Positions 1-9,001 of a stretch of 64,000 nucleotides of DNA are shown piece by piece (the stretch's first letter is position 1; each line of letters starts with the position of its first letter). The translations under genes were made by a program, and so were the position numbers. A model generated the notes under the pieces. That model did no database searches and was not told the DNA's origin. It worked only from the letters and a program-made list of their open reading frames with translations. The stretch spans positions 1 through 64,000 of the forward strand of contig NZ_JBCDMV010000011.1 in the NCBI RefSeq assembly GCF_038433135.1, given 5' to 3'. The stretch is from Luteococcus sp038433135 (GTDB lineage: Bacteria > Actinomycetota > Actinomycetes > Propionibacteriales > Propionibacteriaceae).

Positions 1-67
<67 letters not shown>

Positions 68-89
68 TCGCCGGTGGAACTGCTCGGGA

Positions 90-2006
90 TCAGGCCTTGG
101 CCGGATCCGGGGTCTCGTCGGTGATCGCGGGAATGGTGGAGGTGTCCACCAGGGAACCCACGCCCTCGTCGGGGGCGGTCTTCTCGACGGCGAGGTGGAA
201 GTCGTCGCCATGGGCGGTGACGCCCTCGACGATCGCGCGTTCCACCGCGGCCTTGGCGTACCGGCCACGCACGATCATCGGATCGCGCGACAGGTCCTTC
301 ACCAGGGCCAGCGCCATGCCAACCATGATCACCATGAAGGGCAGGCCGGCCACGATGATGATCTGCTGCAGGCCGCCCAGGGCGTCCTCACCGCCGGTGA
401 CCAGCATGATCGCGGCCACCGCGCCGGTGGCGACGCCCCAGAAGATCACATTCCAGCGCGACGGCTCGATGGTGCCGTTCTCGCTCAGGGTGCCCATCAC
501 GATCGAGGCCGCGTCGGCACCGGAGACGAAGAAGATGCCGACCAGCACCATCACCAGCACCGAGGTGATGGTGGCCAGAGGCATGGTGTCCAGCAGGGCG
601 AACAGGGTCGCCTCCTCGGAGCCCGCCTTGCTGAGCGCGGCACCCGCGCTCTCCGCGTTGATCGCCGCGCCACCGAAGATGGCGAACCAGATCAGGCTGA
701 CGGCGCTGGGAACCAGCAACACGCCGGAGACGAACTGGCGGATGGTGCGTCCCCTGGAGATCCGGGCGATGAACATGCCGACAAAGGGGGTCCAGCTGAC
801 CCACCACGCCCAGTAGAAGATGGTCCAGCCGGCCAGCCAACTGGAGGTCTTGTCCCCGCCGCTGACGCCGGTGCGGGCGCTCATCATCATCAGGTCCTGC
901 AGGTAGGTACCCAGCGTGGACGGGATCAGGTTGAGGATGAAGACGGTGGGGCCGACGACGAAGACGAACAGGGCCAGCACCAGGGCCAGCACCATGTTGA
1001 TGTTCGACAGGTACTGGATGCCCTTGCCGACGCCGGAGACGGCCGACAGGATGAAGCAGATGGTCAGCACGGTGATCAGCACGACCAGGAACTTGTTGCT
1101 GGCCTCGTCCAGCCAGCCGACGATCTTGGCACCCTCGGCGATCTGCAGCGCGCCCAGGCCCAGAGAGGTGGCGGAGCCGAAGAGCGTCGCGAAGATGGCG
1201 AAGATGTCGATGATCTTGCCGGCGGGGCCGTAGGTCTGGCGCTTGCCCAGCAGGGGCTCGAAGACGGCGCTGATGGTCAGCGGGCGCCCCATCCGGAAGA
1301 CGCCGTAGGCGATGGCGACACCGACGATGGCGTAGATGGCCCACGGGTGCAGGCCCCAGTGGAACAGCGTGGTGGCCATGGCCTGCTTCACGTCGGCGTC
1401 ACCGGTGCCGGGCGGCGGGGTGACGAAGTGCGTGAGCGGCTCGGCGGCGCCGTAGAACATCAGGCCGATGCCCATGCCGGCGCTGAACATCATGGCGATC
1501 CACGAAGTGGTGGAGAACTCGGGCTCCTCACCGTCGCGGCCCAACGGGATGCGGCCGTAGGGGCTGATGGCCAACCACAGGACGAAGAAGACGAAGCCAG
1601 TGGCGGCGGTGGCGAAGAGCCAGCCGGTGTTGCCGACCACCCACTCCAGGCCGTGGCCCGACGCGGTGTTCAACTGACCGGGGGCGATCGCACCCCAGAT
1701 CACGAAGGCGATGGACAGGACGGCGGTGATCCCGAAGACCACCTTGTCCAGGCTGCCGGGACGCTCGTGCTTCAGGGCCTCGGCGGGCGGCTCGAGGGCC
1801 GGGTGCGAGGCTTCCAGAACGCGCCCCTGGCCGGTCAACCGGGCGATGCCGCCGCTGGAATCAAGCAGGTCTCGGGGACGCCCGGCGGTCAGCGGACTGC
1901 CGGTGCGGGTCTTGTTGCTGACGGGTCGCGCGGCATTGCCGGTGTGGCGACGCTCGCGTTTACGACCCGGCGGATTGGTGCTTTCAGGTCGATCTTGCTC
2001 GGCCAT
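90..2006 (-). CDS. BCCT-family glycine betaine/choline transporter
   Basis: Predicted 638-aa secondary transporter of the betaine/choline/carnitine family, importing a quaternary-ammonium osmolyte with sodium or protons across the cytoplasmic membrane. After a polar N-terminal extension of about 85 residues there are roughly 12 membrane helices. Family hallmarks are MFSAGMGIGLMFYGAAEPL and the tryptophan-rich WAWWVSWTPFVGMFIARISR. The C-terminal tail is acidic and hydrophilic, as in osmosensing BCCT carriers such as BetP. An AGGAGG motif lies 8 bases before the ATG, which fixes the start. The gene stands alone. Exact substrate (betaine, choline, ectoine) cannot be read from sequence. Confidence 0.93.
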   Translation of the reverse strand: MAEQDRPESTNPPGRKRERRHTGNAARPVSNKTRTGSPLTAGRPRDLLDSSGGIARLTGQGRVLEASHPALEPPAEALKHERPGSLDKVVFGITAVLSIAFVIWGAIAPGQLNTASGHGLEWVVGNTGWLFATAATGFVFFVLWLAISPYGRIPLGRDGEEPEFSTTSWIAMMFSAGMGIGLMFYGAAEPLTHFVTPPPGTGDADVKQAMATTLFHWGLHPWAIYAIVGVAIAYGVFRMGRPLTISAVFEPLLGKRQTYGPAGKIIDIFAIFATLFGSATSLGLGALQIAEGAKIVGWLDEASNKFLVVLITVLTICFILSAVSGVGKGIQYLSNINMVLALVLALFVFVVGPTVFILNLIPSTLGTYLQDLMMMSARTGVSGGDKTSSWLAGWTIFYWAWWVSWTPFVGMFIARISRGRTIRQFVSGVLLVPSAVSLIWFAIFGGAAINAESAGAALSKAGSEEATLFALLDTMPLATITSVLVMVLVGIFFVSGADAASIVMGTLSENGTIEPSRWNVIFWGVATGAVAAIMLVTGGEDALGGLQQIIIVAGLPFMVIMVGMALALVKDLSRDPMIVRGRYAKAAVERAIVEGVTAHGDDFHLAVEKTAPDEGVGSLVDTSTIPAITDETPDPAKA

Positions 2007-2333
2007 CTGATGTGCCTCCTGGGATTGACAACCCTATGAAGCTACACAGGCACCGGGCCAATGGCTAATTCATCACGGTAGCGCCCTCAGGGGCTCACGA
2101 CACCCATCAGGTGCTTGTGGGACGCCAGATGTGGCCCTTTTCGAGCGAGAAGATTCATCGCTCAACCTGTCAGAATTCGGGACATTCGCCCAAGTCAGTG
2201 GGGGGATCACCACACCGACGAGTCGGGGCCCGGGAGCCGTGTACGGTGCTCCCGGGCCCAGAGGCAGGCGGCCCGCCGCCCCCCGGCAGGATCGCCCAGA
2301 ATTTGTCAAGTGTTCAGATGTGCGCCGATCGCC
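2007..2333. other. Intergenic region, no convincing gene
   Basis: About 330 bases between the BCCT gene and lutC, both on the minus strand. It holds the lut operon's 3' hairpin and presumably the BCCT promoter. Short open frames here lack ribosome binding sites and family resemblance. Confidence 0.6.
2226..2259 (-). terminator. Hairpin downstream of lutC
   Basis: Perfect 12-bp GC-rich stem (2226-2237 with 2248-2259) with a 10-base loop, about 75 bases past the lutC stop. There is no U-tract, so it is a terminator or 3'-end stabiliser of the lctP-lutABC transcript by position and stem strength only. Confidence 0.55.
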
Positions 2334-2990
2334 TCAGCCGGCCACGATCACGTACAGCGTGCGCGGTCCGTGCACTCCCTCGACGCGGCTCAGCTCGATG
2401 TCCGAGGTCGCGCTCGGGCCGCTGATCCAGGTGATCGGGCGGCGTTCCTTCACGGAGCCTTGCAGACGCCCGACGGCCTCGGGGATGTCGGAGACCACCT
2501 GGTCCGTGCGCACCACGCAGATGTGGGCGTCGGGCACCAGGCTCAGGGCGCGTCGTCCCTGGTCGTCGGCGTGGTCCAGCATGATGGTGCCGCTCTCGGC
2601 CGCACCCACCCGGGCCCCGGTGACCACGGCGCCGGCCGCATTGAGCTGGTCATGGGTCAGGCTCGGCTCGTCCCGCACGACGGCAATGCCGGCTGCCTCG
2701 ACGGCGGCCCGCCAGCCCTCGGGGATGCCGGACGGCAGGATCGCGTCCTTCACCCCGATCGCCTTCAACCCGTCGACCACGGCCTGCGCGATCTCGGCAT
2801 CGGAGCCGCCGACGCGCACGACGGTGGCCTTGTAGTCGGCCACCCGCTCGCAGAAGCGGCCGATCACGTCGTCCATCGCGGTGGGCTGCTCATAGGTCCA
2901 GACCACCGGGGTGTCGGTGGCCGCGTCGCCGGCCGGCACATCGGCCAGCGCGGTGCGCACCCGACGCAGGATCTCGTCCTTGGCGTTCAC
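2334..2990 (-). CDS. lutC: Lactate utilization protein C (LUD domain)
   Basis: 218-aa LutC/YkgG-type protein, third component of the LutABC iron-sulfur L-lactate oxidation complex that converts lactate to pyruvate in the cytoplasm. The LUD fold is recognisable in the segment AAESGTIMLDHAD followed by LSLVPDAHICVVRTDQVV. Start is GTG overlapping the lutB stop by four bases (GTGA), indicating translational coupling. It is last in the lctP-lutA-lutB-lutC operon. Length is normal for LutC. Confidence is high from both sequence and context. Confidence 0.95.
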   Translation of the reverse strand: MNAKDEILRRVRTALADVPAGDAATDTPVVWTYEQPTAMDDVIGRFCERVADYKATVVRVGGSDAEIAQAVVDGLKAIGVKDAILPSGIPEGWRAAVEAAGIAVVRDEPSLTHDQLNAAGAVVTGARVGAAESGTIMLDHADDQGRRALSLVPDAHICVVRTDQVVSDIPEAVGRLQGSVKERRPITWISGPSATSDIELSRVEGVHGPRTLYVIVAG

Positions 2991-4618
2991 TTCTTTTCTC
3001 CCTTCGGGGCCTCGACGGGCGCCGTCGCCTGTACTTCCTTCTCATGCGCGTCCCACCAGGCGCGGAAGCTCTGGGTGGGCACCATCGGCACGTCGCGCGC
3101 ACCCAACCAGCGGTTGAGCGGGCCGGGGATCGGGCCGAAGTGGTCGAAGAAGCGGCCCAACACCTTGCCACCAAGATTCGTCTCGGCACCCAGGGCAGCG
3201 CCCCAGAGCTTGCCGTTGCCGAACATGACGCTCGTCGCCTTCATCGCGGTCGGCTCGAAGTGCACGCTGTAGCGCTTGTGGTCGGCCTTCTTCGCCTCGA
3301 CGGCCTTGTTGCGCTCGTGGACGAGCAACTGCATCAGCGGGATCTTCACCGGGCAGACGTCATTGCACGCGCCACACAGCGACGAGGCAAAGGGCAGCGA
3401 CCGGTCCACGGGGTTCTTCATGCTGCGCAGCTGCGGGGTGAGCACCGCGCCGATCGGTCCGGGGTAGACCGAGCCATAGGCGTGGCCGCCGACCTTCTCG
3501 TAGACGGGGCAGACATTGATGCAGGCCGAGCAGCGGATGCAGCGCAGCGCCTCGCGGCCCACCGGGTCGGTGAGCACGTCGGTGCGGCCATTGTCGATCA
3601 GCACGACGTGCATCTCCTGCGGGCCGTCGCCCTCACGGGGACCCGTCCACAGGCTGGTGTAGGGGTTCATCCGCTCGGCGGTGGAGCTGCGGGGCAGCAG
3701 CTGCAGGAAGACCTCCAGGTCCGCGAAGGTGGGCACGATCTTCTCGATGCCGACGACGCTGATCAGGGTGTCGGCCAGGGTGAGGCACATCCGGCCATTG
3801 CCCTCAGATTCCACCACGCACAGCGTGCCGGTCTCGGCGACGGCGAAGTTGGCGCCACTGATGGCCACCTTGGCGCGCATGAACTTCTCGCGCAGGTGGG
3901 CACGGCTGGCGGCGGCCAGGTTCTTCGGTTCGGTGTCGAGGTCCTCGGGTGCGGCCTTGCCGTAGTTGCCCATCTCGTCGAGGAAGATCTCGCGTACCTC
4001 GGAGCGATTGCGGTGGATCGCGGGCACCAGGATGTGCGACGGCCGGTCATGGCCCATCTGGACGATCAGCTCGGCCAGGTCGGTCTCCCAGGCGGCGACA
4101 CCATTGGCCTCGAGGGCCTCGTTCATGTCGATCTCCTGGGTGGCCATGCTCTTGACCTTGACCACCTCCTGGTACGGCTCACCAGCGAGCTTGCCCTTGA
4201 CCAGGCCGACGATGATCTCGTTGGCCTCCTTGGCATCACGGGCCCAGTGGACGGTGGTTCCGGCGGCGGTGAGCGAGGCCTCGAGCTGCTCCAGGTAGCT
4301 GTCCAGGTGGCGGATGGTGCGGTTCTTGATCGCCTCACCGGCCTGGCGCAGCTCCTCCCAGTTGTCCAGCTCGGCGGTGACGCGGGCACGCTTGGTGCGG
4401 ATCGTCGTCATCGCGTGGTGCAGGTTCTTTCGCTGCGTCTCGTTGCCCAGTTCGCGACGGGCGGCGGCCGGGAAGAGCGGCGAGTCGGCCAGGTCACCCT
4501 CGGGCGGTGCCGGGGTGAGGCGAGCGACGCCATTGTTGTTCTTGGTGACCAGCTTCAGGCCGGGACGGTCACCCTGCTCGACCAGCGCTCCACCAGTTGC
4601 GTTCATCTTCTCGCTCAC
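2987..4618 (-). CDS. lutB: Lactate utilization iron-sulfur protein B
   Basis: 543-aa LutB/YkgF-type subunit of the LutABC lactate oxidase complex. An N-terminal LUD-like region is followed by two ferredoxin-type [4Fe-4S] motifs, CIRCSACINVCPVYEKVGG and CGACNDVCPVKIPL, at roughly residues 360-430, which relay electrons. The C-terminus is a lysine-rich tail. The start is GTG in a GTGA overlap with the lutA stop, and the stop overlaps lutC the same way, so the three proteins are coupled for complex assembly. It is somewhat longer than typical LutB (about 475 aa) because of N- and C-terminal extensions. Confidence 0.95.
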   Translation of the reverse strand: MSEKMNATGGALVEQGDRPGLKLVTKNNNGVARLTPAPPEGDLADSPLFPAAARRELGNETQRKNLHHAMTTIRTKRARVTAELDNWEELRQAGEAIKNRTIRHLDSYLEQLEASLTAAGTTVHWARDAKEANEIIVGLVKGKLAGEPYQEVVKVKSMATQEIDMNEALEANGVAAWETDLAELIVQMGHDRPSHILVPAIHRNRSEVREIFLDEMGNYGKAAPEDLDTEPKNLAAASRAHLREKFMRAKVAISGANFAVAETGTLCVVESEGNGRMCLTLADTLISVVGIEKIVPTFADLEVFLQLLPRSSTAERMNPYTSLWTGPREGDGPQEMHVVLIDNGRTDVLTDPVGREALRCIRCSACINVCPVYEKVGGHAYGSVYPGPIGAVLTPQLRSMKNPVDRSLPFASSLCGACNDVCPVKIPLMQLLVHERNKAVEAKKADHKRYSVHFEPTAMKATSVMFGNGKLWGAALGAETNLGGKVLGRFFDHFGPIPGPLNRWLGARDVPMVPTQSFRAWWDAHEKEVQATAPVEAPKGEKK

Positions 4619-5487
4619 TTTGCGCTCCCCGTCTCGGTGCTGGCCAGGATCTCGGCCAGGTGGATCGGCTTGATGCCGGCCTTGTTCCGATTGAGGACGC
4701 CGGAGATGTTCAGCAGGCAGGCGTTGTCGCCGGCGACGAGGTATTCGGCCCCGGTCTCGGTGACATGACGGGCTTTGTCGGTGGCCATCGCGACGCTGAC
4801 GTCGGGATTCTTCAGGCTGAAGGTGCCACCGAAGCCGCAGCAGCGGTCGGCGTCGGGCAGGTCGAGGATGTCGATGCCGCGCACCGCCTGCAGCAGCTGC
4901 ATCGGCCGGTCGCCGACCTTGGCGACCCGCACCGAGTGGCAGGTGGGGTGGTAGGTGACCTTGTGCGGGAAGAAGGCACCGACGTCGGTGACCCCGAGCA
5001 CGTCGACGAGCAGTTCGGTGAAGTCGTAGGTGCGGCTGGCAGCGTCCTCGGCGGCCTTCGCCAGGCCCTCGTCCTTGGCGTGGCGGGCCAGCATCGGGTG
5101 TTGTTCGCGCACCGCTCCGGTGCAGGAGCCCGAGGGAGCGACGATGTAGTCGTAGCCCTCGAAGGCCTTCACGTAGTTCTTGACGATGGGCAGGCCCTCG
5201 TCGAAGTAGCCCGAGTTGGTGCTCATCTGGCCGCAGCAGGTCTGGGCCTTGGGGAACTCCACGGTGCAGCCGAGCCGTTCGAGCACGGCGACGACCGCCT
5301 TCGGGGTCTGCGGGAACATCGCGTCGTTGATGCAGGTGGCAAACAGGGCGACGCGCTTGCCCTTGCCCACCGCGGCAAGGGATCTCACGTCGGTGAGGGT
5401 CTGGGTCACGGTGACCTCCTCGGGTCGTTGGTTCGGGACGGCTGGGTTCGGGACGGCTGGGTTGGGAACGGATGTGCGGGTGCTCAT
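4615..5487 (-). CDS. lutA: Lactate utilization protein A (CCG-domain Fe-S)
   Basis: LutA/YkgE-type subunit of the lactate oxidation complex, carrying two cysteine-rich CCG domains (TCCGQMSTNSGY and RCCGFGGTFSLKNPDVS) that bind a non-cubane Fe-S cluster. The start is uncertain. An ATG at 5487 overlaps the lctP stop (ATGA), like the other junctions in this operon, and gives 290 aa with an N-terminal NPAVP repeat. A GTG at 5409 has a strong AGGAGG four to five bases upstream and gives 264 aa, closer to the family length. The repeat comes from about three tandem copies of a 15-bp unit at 5430-5474. Confidence 0.93.
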   Translation of the reverse strand: MSTRTSVPNPAVPNPAVPNQRPEEVTVTQTLTDVRSLAAVGKGKRVALFATCINDAMFPQTPKAVVAVLERLGCTVEFPKAQTCCGQMSTNSGYFDEGLPIVKNYVKAFEGYDYIVAPSGSCTGAVREQHPMLARHAKDEGLAKAAEDAASRTYDFTELLVDVLGVTDVGAFFPHKVTYHPTCHSVRVAKVGDRPMQLLQAVRGIDILDLPDADRCCGFGGTFSLKNPDVSVAMATDKARHVTETGAEYLVAGDNACLLNISGVLNRNKAGIKPIHLAEILASTETGSAK

Positions 5488-7136
5488 GGCAGCATCCAGG
5501 ACAGGATCGGAGTGGACTGCAGGCCGACCATCAAGCAGATCAGTGCCAGCAGGCCCAGGGAGTAGCCGATGGTCTTGCGCAGGATCAGCGATTCCTTGCC
5601 CACCAGCCCGACGGCGGTGGCGACGATGGCGATGTTCTGCGGGCTGACCAGCTTGCCGGCGACGCCGCCCGTGGTGTTGGCGGTGGCCAGCAGCGCGGGG
5701 TTGAGGCCGGTCTCATGCCCGACGGTGGCCTGCAGGCCGCAGAACAGGGCATTGGCGGAGGTGTCGGAGCCGGTGACGGCCACGCCGATCCAGCCGAGCA
5801 CCGGGGAGAGGAAGGCGAAGGCGGAACCCGCGCCGGCGATCCAGGTGCCGATCGTGGTGGTCTGGCCGGACAGGTTCATCACATAGGCGAGGGCGACGAC
5901 CGAACCGATGGTCAGCACGGTGTAGCGCAGCTTGTAGGCCGTGTCGGTGAATTCCTTCAGCGCGGCGGAGAAGGAGACCTTGTAGATGATCGCGGTCAGG
6001 ATACCGACCAGCAGCAGCAGGGTGCCGGCGCCGGAGAGCCACTGGAAGGTGTAGATCGTCGACGAGTGCACCTTGCCCGCGCCGGTGAGCACGTGGCCGT
6101 GCAGCCCGGGCCAGTGCACCACGACGTCGGTGCTGGTCAGGGCGCGCTTGAGCGGGCCCAGCAGGTTGGCGATGGAGAAGACGGCCACCACCAGGATGTA
6201 GGGCAGCAGCGCCATCGCGATCCGGTTGCCGGAGATGTGGCTGTCGACGTTGCGGTCCAGCACGATGTTGCCGCCCTCGGCCGCGCTCTCGTCGGCCAGC
6301 CGCTGCTGCGCCTCGGCGGTGCCCTTGGGCTTCCAGAAGCGCATCAGCACGACGCCGGCGGCCATCCCGACCAGCGAGGCGATCACGTCGGTGAGTTCGA
6401 CGGAGATGTAGTTGGAGGTGATCCACTTGGCGACGGCGAAGGCGCCGCCGATGGCCAGGGCGGCGGGCCAGACCTGCTTGAGGCCGCGGATCCCGTCGAC
6501 GATCCACAACAGCACGAAGGGCACCACCAGGGCGAGGACGGCGGTCTGCCGGCCGGCGATGGCGCCGATCTGCTCATAGGGGATGCCGGAGACCTTGCCG
6601 GCGGTGATGATCGGGATGGCGACGGCCCCGAAGGCGACGGGTGCGGTGTTCGCCACCATCACGGCGATGGCGGCCTTGATCTTGGGGAAACCGACGGCCA
6701 GCAGCATCACGCCGGTGATGGCCACCGGGGCGCCGAAGCCGGCCAACGCCTCCAGCAGGCCGCCGAAGCAGAAGGCCACCAACAGGGCGGTGACCCGGGG
6801 GTCATCGCTGATCAGGTTGAAGGTGGCCCGCAGATCCTCGAAGCGGCCGCTGACAACGGTGATCTGGTAGAACCAGATGGCCATCAGCACGATCCAGACG
6901 ATCGGGAAGAGACCGAAGACGAAGCCCTCGGTGGCGCTCAGCGCCGCCAGCCCGATCGGCATCTTGAAGCCGAGTGCGGCGGTGGCCAGTGCGGTGGCGA
7001 CGGCGGCCAGGCCGGCCACGTGCGCCTTCCACTTCAAGATGCCGAGGCCGACGAAGATCACCAGCAGCGGCAGGAGGGCGACGAGCACCGACCAGAGGGG
7101 GCCGAGCGGGTAGAGCTCGGGACGAAACGGGTTCAT
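5484..7136 (-). CDS. lctP: L-lactate permease
   Basis: 550-aa LctP/LldP-family membrane carrier importing lactate with protons (possibly also glycolate). Hydrophobic throughout with about 13-14 helices. Recognisable family segments are ALAGFGAPVAITGVMLLAVG and GWIGVAVTGSDTSANALFCG. ATG at 7136 is chosen because GGAG sits at suitable spacing; an in-frame TTG at 7154 has no better signal. First gene of the lactate operon, its stop overlapping lutA, and divergent from a GntR regulator across a 174-bp region with operator-like palindromes. Confidence 0.95.
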   Translation of the reverse strand: MNPFRPELYPLGPLWSVLVALLPLLVIFVGLGILKWKAHVAGLAAVATALATAALGFKMPIGLAALSATEGFVFGLFPIVWIVLMAIWFYQITVVSGRFEDLRATFNLISDDPRVTALLVAFCFGGLLEALAGFGAPVAITGVMLLAVGFPKIKAAIAVMVANTAPVAFGAVAIPIITAGKVSGIPYEQIGAIAGRQTAVLALVVPFVLLWIVDGIRGLKQVWPAALAIGGAFAVAKWITSNYISVELTDVIASLVGMAAGVVLMRFWKPKGTAEAQQRLADESAAEGGNIVLDRNVDSHISGNRIAMALLPYILVVAVFSIANLLGPLKRALTSTDVVVHWPGLHGHVLTGAGKVHSSTIYTFQWLSGAGTLLLLVGILTAIIYKVSFSAALKEFTDTAYKLRYTVLTIGSVVALAYVMNLSGQTTTIGTWIAGAGSAFAFLSPVLGWIGVAVTGSDTSANALFCGLQATVGHETGLNPALLATANTTGGVAGKLVSPQNIAIVATAVGLVGKESLILRKTIGYSLGLLALICLMVGLQSTPILSWMLP

Positions 7137-7164
7137 GGGGACTCCATTGTCCAACTCGGGGAGA

Positions 7165-7192
7165 TTGGTATTACCTCATTTGGTCTAACCAT
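7165..7192. promoter_or_regulatory. Candidate LutR/LldR operators
   Basis: Two short palindromes lie 15 bp apart, centre to centre: GGTATTACC inside TTGGTATTACC (7165-7175) and TGGTCTAACCA (7181-7191). Both have the TGGT-N-ACCA architecture bound by FadR-type GntR regulators such as E. coli LldR. They lie just upstream of lctP and between it and the divergent regulator gene. Confidence 0.6.
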
Positions 7193-7310
7193 AGATCGGG
7201 AAAATGAGCCAAGGGAAGAGTCAATTAGCGCAGGATTTTCGATCGTTAATCCCGCCCGGGCAAGGGGAACAGCTCCGGCGATTCCCCCGGCAAGGTGACA
7301 CACTGGCCTC

Positions 7311-8069
7311 ATGTCCGACCACATCGAGCAGGCAACGGCCACCGCACCCACCCAGCGAGCCTTCGAGACGGTTCTCCAGCACATCGAGACCCAGATCCTG
7401 GAGGGCAACCTGCGCGTCGGCGACCGCCTACCGGCCGAGCGGGAACTCGCCGTTCAGCTCTCGGTCAGCCGCCCCGCGATACGCGAGGCCATTCGCACCC
7501 TGGAGGCCCAAGGGGTGCTGGCCAGCCGGGTCGGGAGCGGAGCCCATTCCGGCACTCACGTGATCAACGAGCGCTCCCAGGCCCTCGCCCGTCTGCTCAA
7601 GCTCCAGGTGGCCCTCGCCCAGTTCCCGCTGGACGAAGTGGTGGTGGCCCGGATCGCGCTGGAGCGCAGCAGTGTCCAATTGGCGGCCAGCCAGCCCAAG
7701 GCCCCGGAGCTGAGCCGGATCGCCGATCTGCTGGACGAGATGGATCGCACCACGGACCCGGCACAGTTCAACGCCCAGGACACCCACTTCCACGTCTGGC
7801 TGGCCCAGATCGGCCACAACAACCTGGTGGCCGATCTCACCGAGGCCGTGCGGGAGAGCCTGCGCTCCCCCATCCTGCGCGCCGAACAGCAGATGGACGA
7901 CTGGCCGGGCTTCCGGGCGCGCCTGGCCACGGAACACCGCGGCATCTTCGACGCGATCCTGGCCGGCGACGGCGCCCTGGCCGCCGAACGCGCGGAGGCG
8001 CACATCCGGGGCTCGTACACGATCCTGCCGATGAAGGACCTGCAGTCCGATCGCAAGACCTCGGAATAA
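7311..8069 (+). CDS. FadR-type GntR regulator of the lactate operon
   Basis: 252-aa one-component regulator. The N-terminal winged helix-turn-helix (about residues 15-80) has the signature GDRLPAERELAVQLSVSRPAIREAIRTLEAQG, split here only as a family pattern, and is followed by an all-helical FCD effector domain with metal-ligand-type histidines (NAQDTHFHVWLAQIGHN and EHRGIFDAIL). FCD regulators such as LldR and LutR sense lactate and repress lactate genes. The divergent position beside lctP-lutABC and the operator-like palindromes between them support that role. ATG is preceded by AAGGTG at a rather long spacing. Confidence 0.9.
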   Translation: MSDHIEQATATAPTQRAFETVLQHIETQILEGNLRVGDRLPAERELAVQLSVSRPAIREAIRTLEAQGVLASRVGSGAHSGTHVINERSQALARLLKLQVALAQFPLDEVVVARIALERSSVQLAASQPKAPELSRIADLLDEMDRTTDPAQFNAQDTHFHVWLAQIGHNNLVADLTEAVRESLRSPILRAEQQMDDWPGFRARLATEHRGIFDAILAGDGALAAERAEAHIRGSYTILPMKDLQSDRKTSE

Positions 8070-8096
8070 TTGAACTTTCAATTTCCTTGAGGGGGT

Positions 8097-8885
8097 ATGA
8101 ACGAACGTCAGCCCATCCTCTTCCTCAGCCACGGCGCCCCGCCGCTGGCCGACGACGCCGCCTGGACCGGCCAGCTGCACGACTGGTCGTCGCGGCTGGA
8201 AAAGCCCAAGAACATCCTGATCGTCTCTGCCCACTGGGAGAACGCCCCGGTCACGGTGAGTTCCTTCGAGCGCAAGAATCCCCTGGTCTACGACTTCTGG
8301 GGCTTCCCGGAGCACTACTACCAGGTGACCTACGACGCGCCGCTGGCCCCGGAACTGGCGATGGATGCGGCCAAGCTGATCGCCACGCCCGACGTGCCGA
8401 TCCAGCACGACCCAAGCCGGGGGCTGGACCACGGCGCCTACGTGCCGTTGGTGGAGCTCTTCCCCGACGCCGACGTGCCGGTGCTGCAGATGAGCCTGCC
8501 GACGCTGGACCCACGCCAGCTCTTCCAGATGGGCCGAAAACTCGGGGAGCTTCGGGACCATGGGACGATGATCATCGGCTCGGGCTTCACCACGCACAAC
8601 CTGGCGTGGTTCAACCCGTCGGCCCCCGCCGATGCGACGCCGCCCACCGAGAGCGCCGAGTTCGACCACTGGGCTGCCGATACCGTCGCCAGCGGGGACG
8701 TCGACGCAATCCTGGACTTCGAGAACCGGGCGCCCGGCGCGAAGATCGCCCATCCGCGGACCGAGCACTGGGCCCCGCTCTACGTGGCACTCGGCGCCGC
8801 CGCCGCCGGGGACCTTGCCGACAACCGGACCGCGATCGACGGCTTCTGGTACGGCCTGAGCAAGCGCTCGTGGCAGTTCAACTGA
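8097..8885 (+). CDS. ygiD: DODA/YgiD-type class III extradiol dioxygenase
   Basis: 262-aa LigB-superfamily protein similar to 4,5-DOPA dioxygenase and E. coli YgiD, which open catechol rings using one non-heme metal. Metal-ligand histidines are visible in LFLSHGAPPLA near the N-terminus, SAHWEN around residue 46 and LDHGAYVPL around residue 105, with a late HPRTEHWAPLY motif. GAGGGGG precedes the ATG at good spacing. It follows the GntR gene by 27 bases on the same strand and could be cotranscribed. The physiological substrate is unknown. Confidence 0.85.
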   Translation: MNERQPILFLSHGAPPLADDAAWTGQLHDWSSRLEKPKNILIVSAHWENAPVTVSSFERKNPLVYDFWGFPEHYYQVTYDAPLAPELAMDAAKLIATPDVPIQHDPSRGLDHGAYVPLVELFPDADVPVLQMSLPTLDPRQLFQMGRKLGELRDHGTMIIGSGFTTHNLAWFNPSAPADATPPTESAEFDHWAADTVASGDVDAILDFENRAPGAKIAHPRTEHWAPLYVALGAAAAGDLADNRTAIDGFWYGLSKRSWQFN

Positions 8886-8915
8886 GGCGGCAGTTCACCT
8901 GACCCCAGACACACA

Positions 8916-8980
8916 GACGCTCGGGTTCCCGCGATCCGCTCGTGTTGCAACACACGCGGAACGCAAGAAACCCGAGCGTC
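8916..8980. terminator. Convergent long-range hairpin between ygiD and katE
   Basis: A 12-bp perfect inverted repeat (GACGCTCGGGTT at 8916-8927, complement at 8969-8980) encloses a smaller palindrome GTGTTGCAACAC (8942-8953). It sits between two convergent genes, so it plausibly ends both transcripts. No U-tract. Confidence 0.55.
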
Positions 8981-9001
8981 CTTGGGAGCCCCCGGTCCTC
9001 G

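Noticed and set aside
195..2039. Long open frames opposite BCCT, katE, lutB, glpA, PPi-PEPCK, mmdA and norZ
   Set aside because: They are antisense shadows produced by high GC in codon position three; translations are low-complexity (Gly/His/Gln/Arg/Asp-rich), lack motifs and have no ribosome binding sites.
2073..2309. 78-codon frame on the minus strand between BCCT and lutC
   Set aside because: No ribosome binding site, no recognisable domain, and it spans the terminator hairpin.
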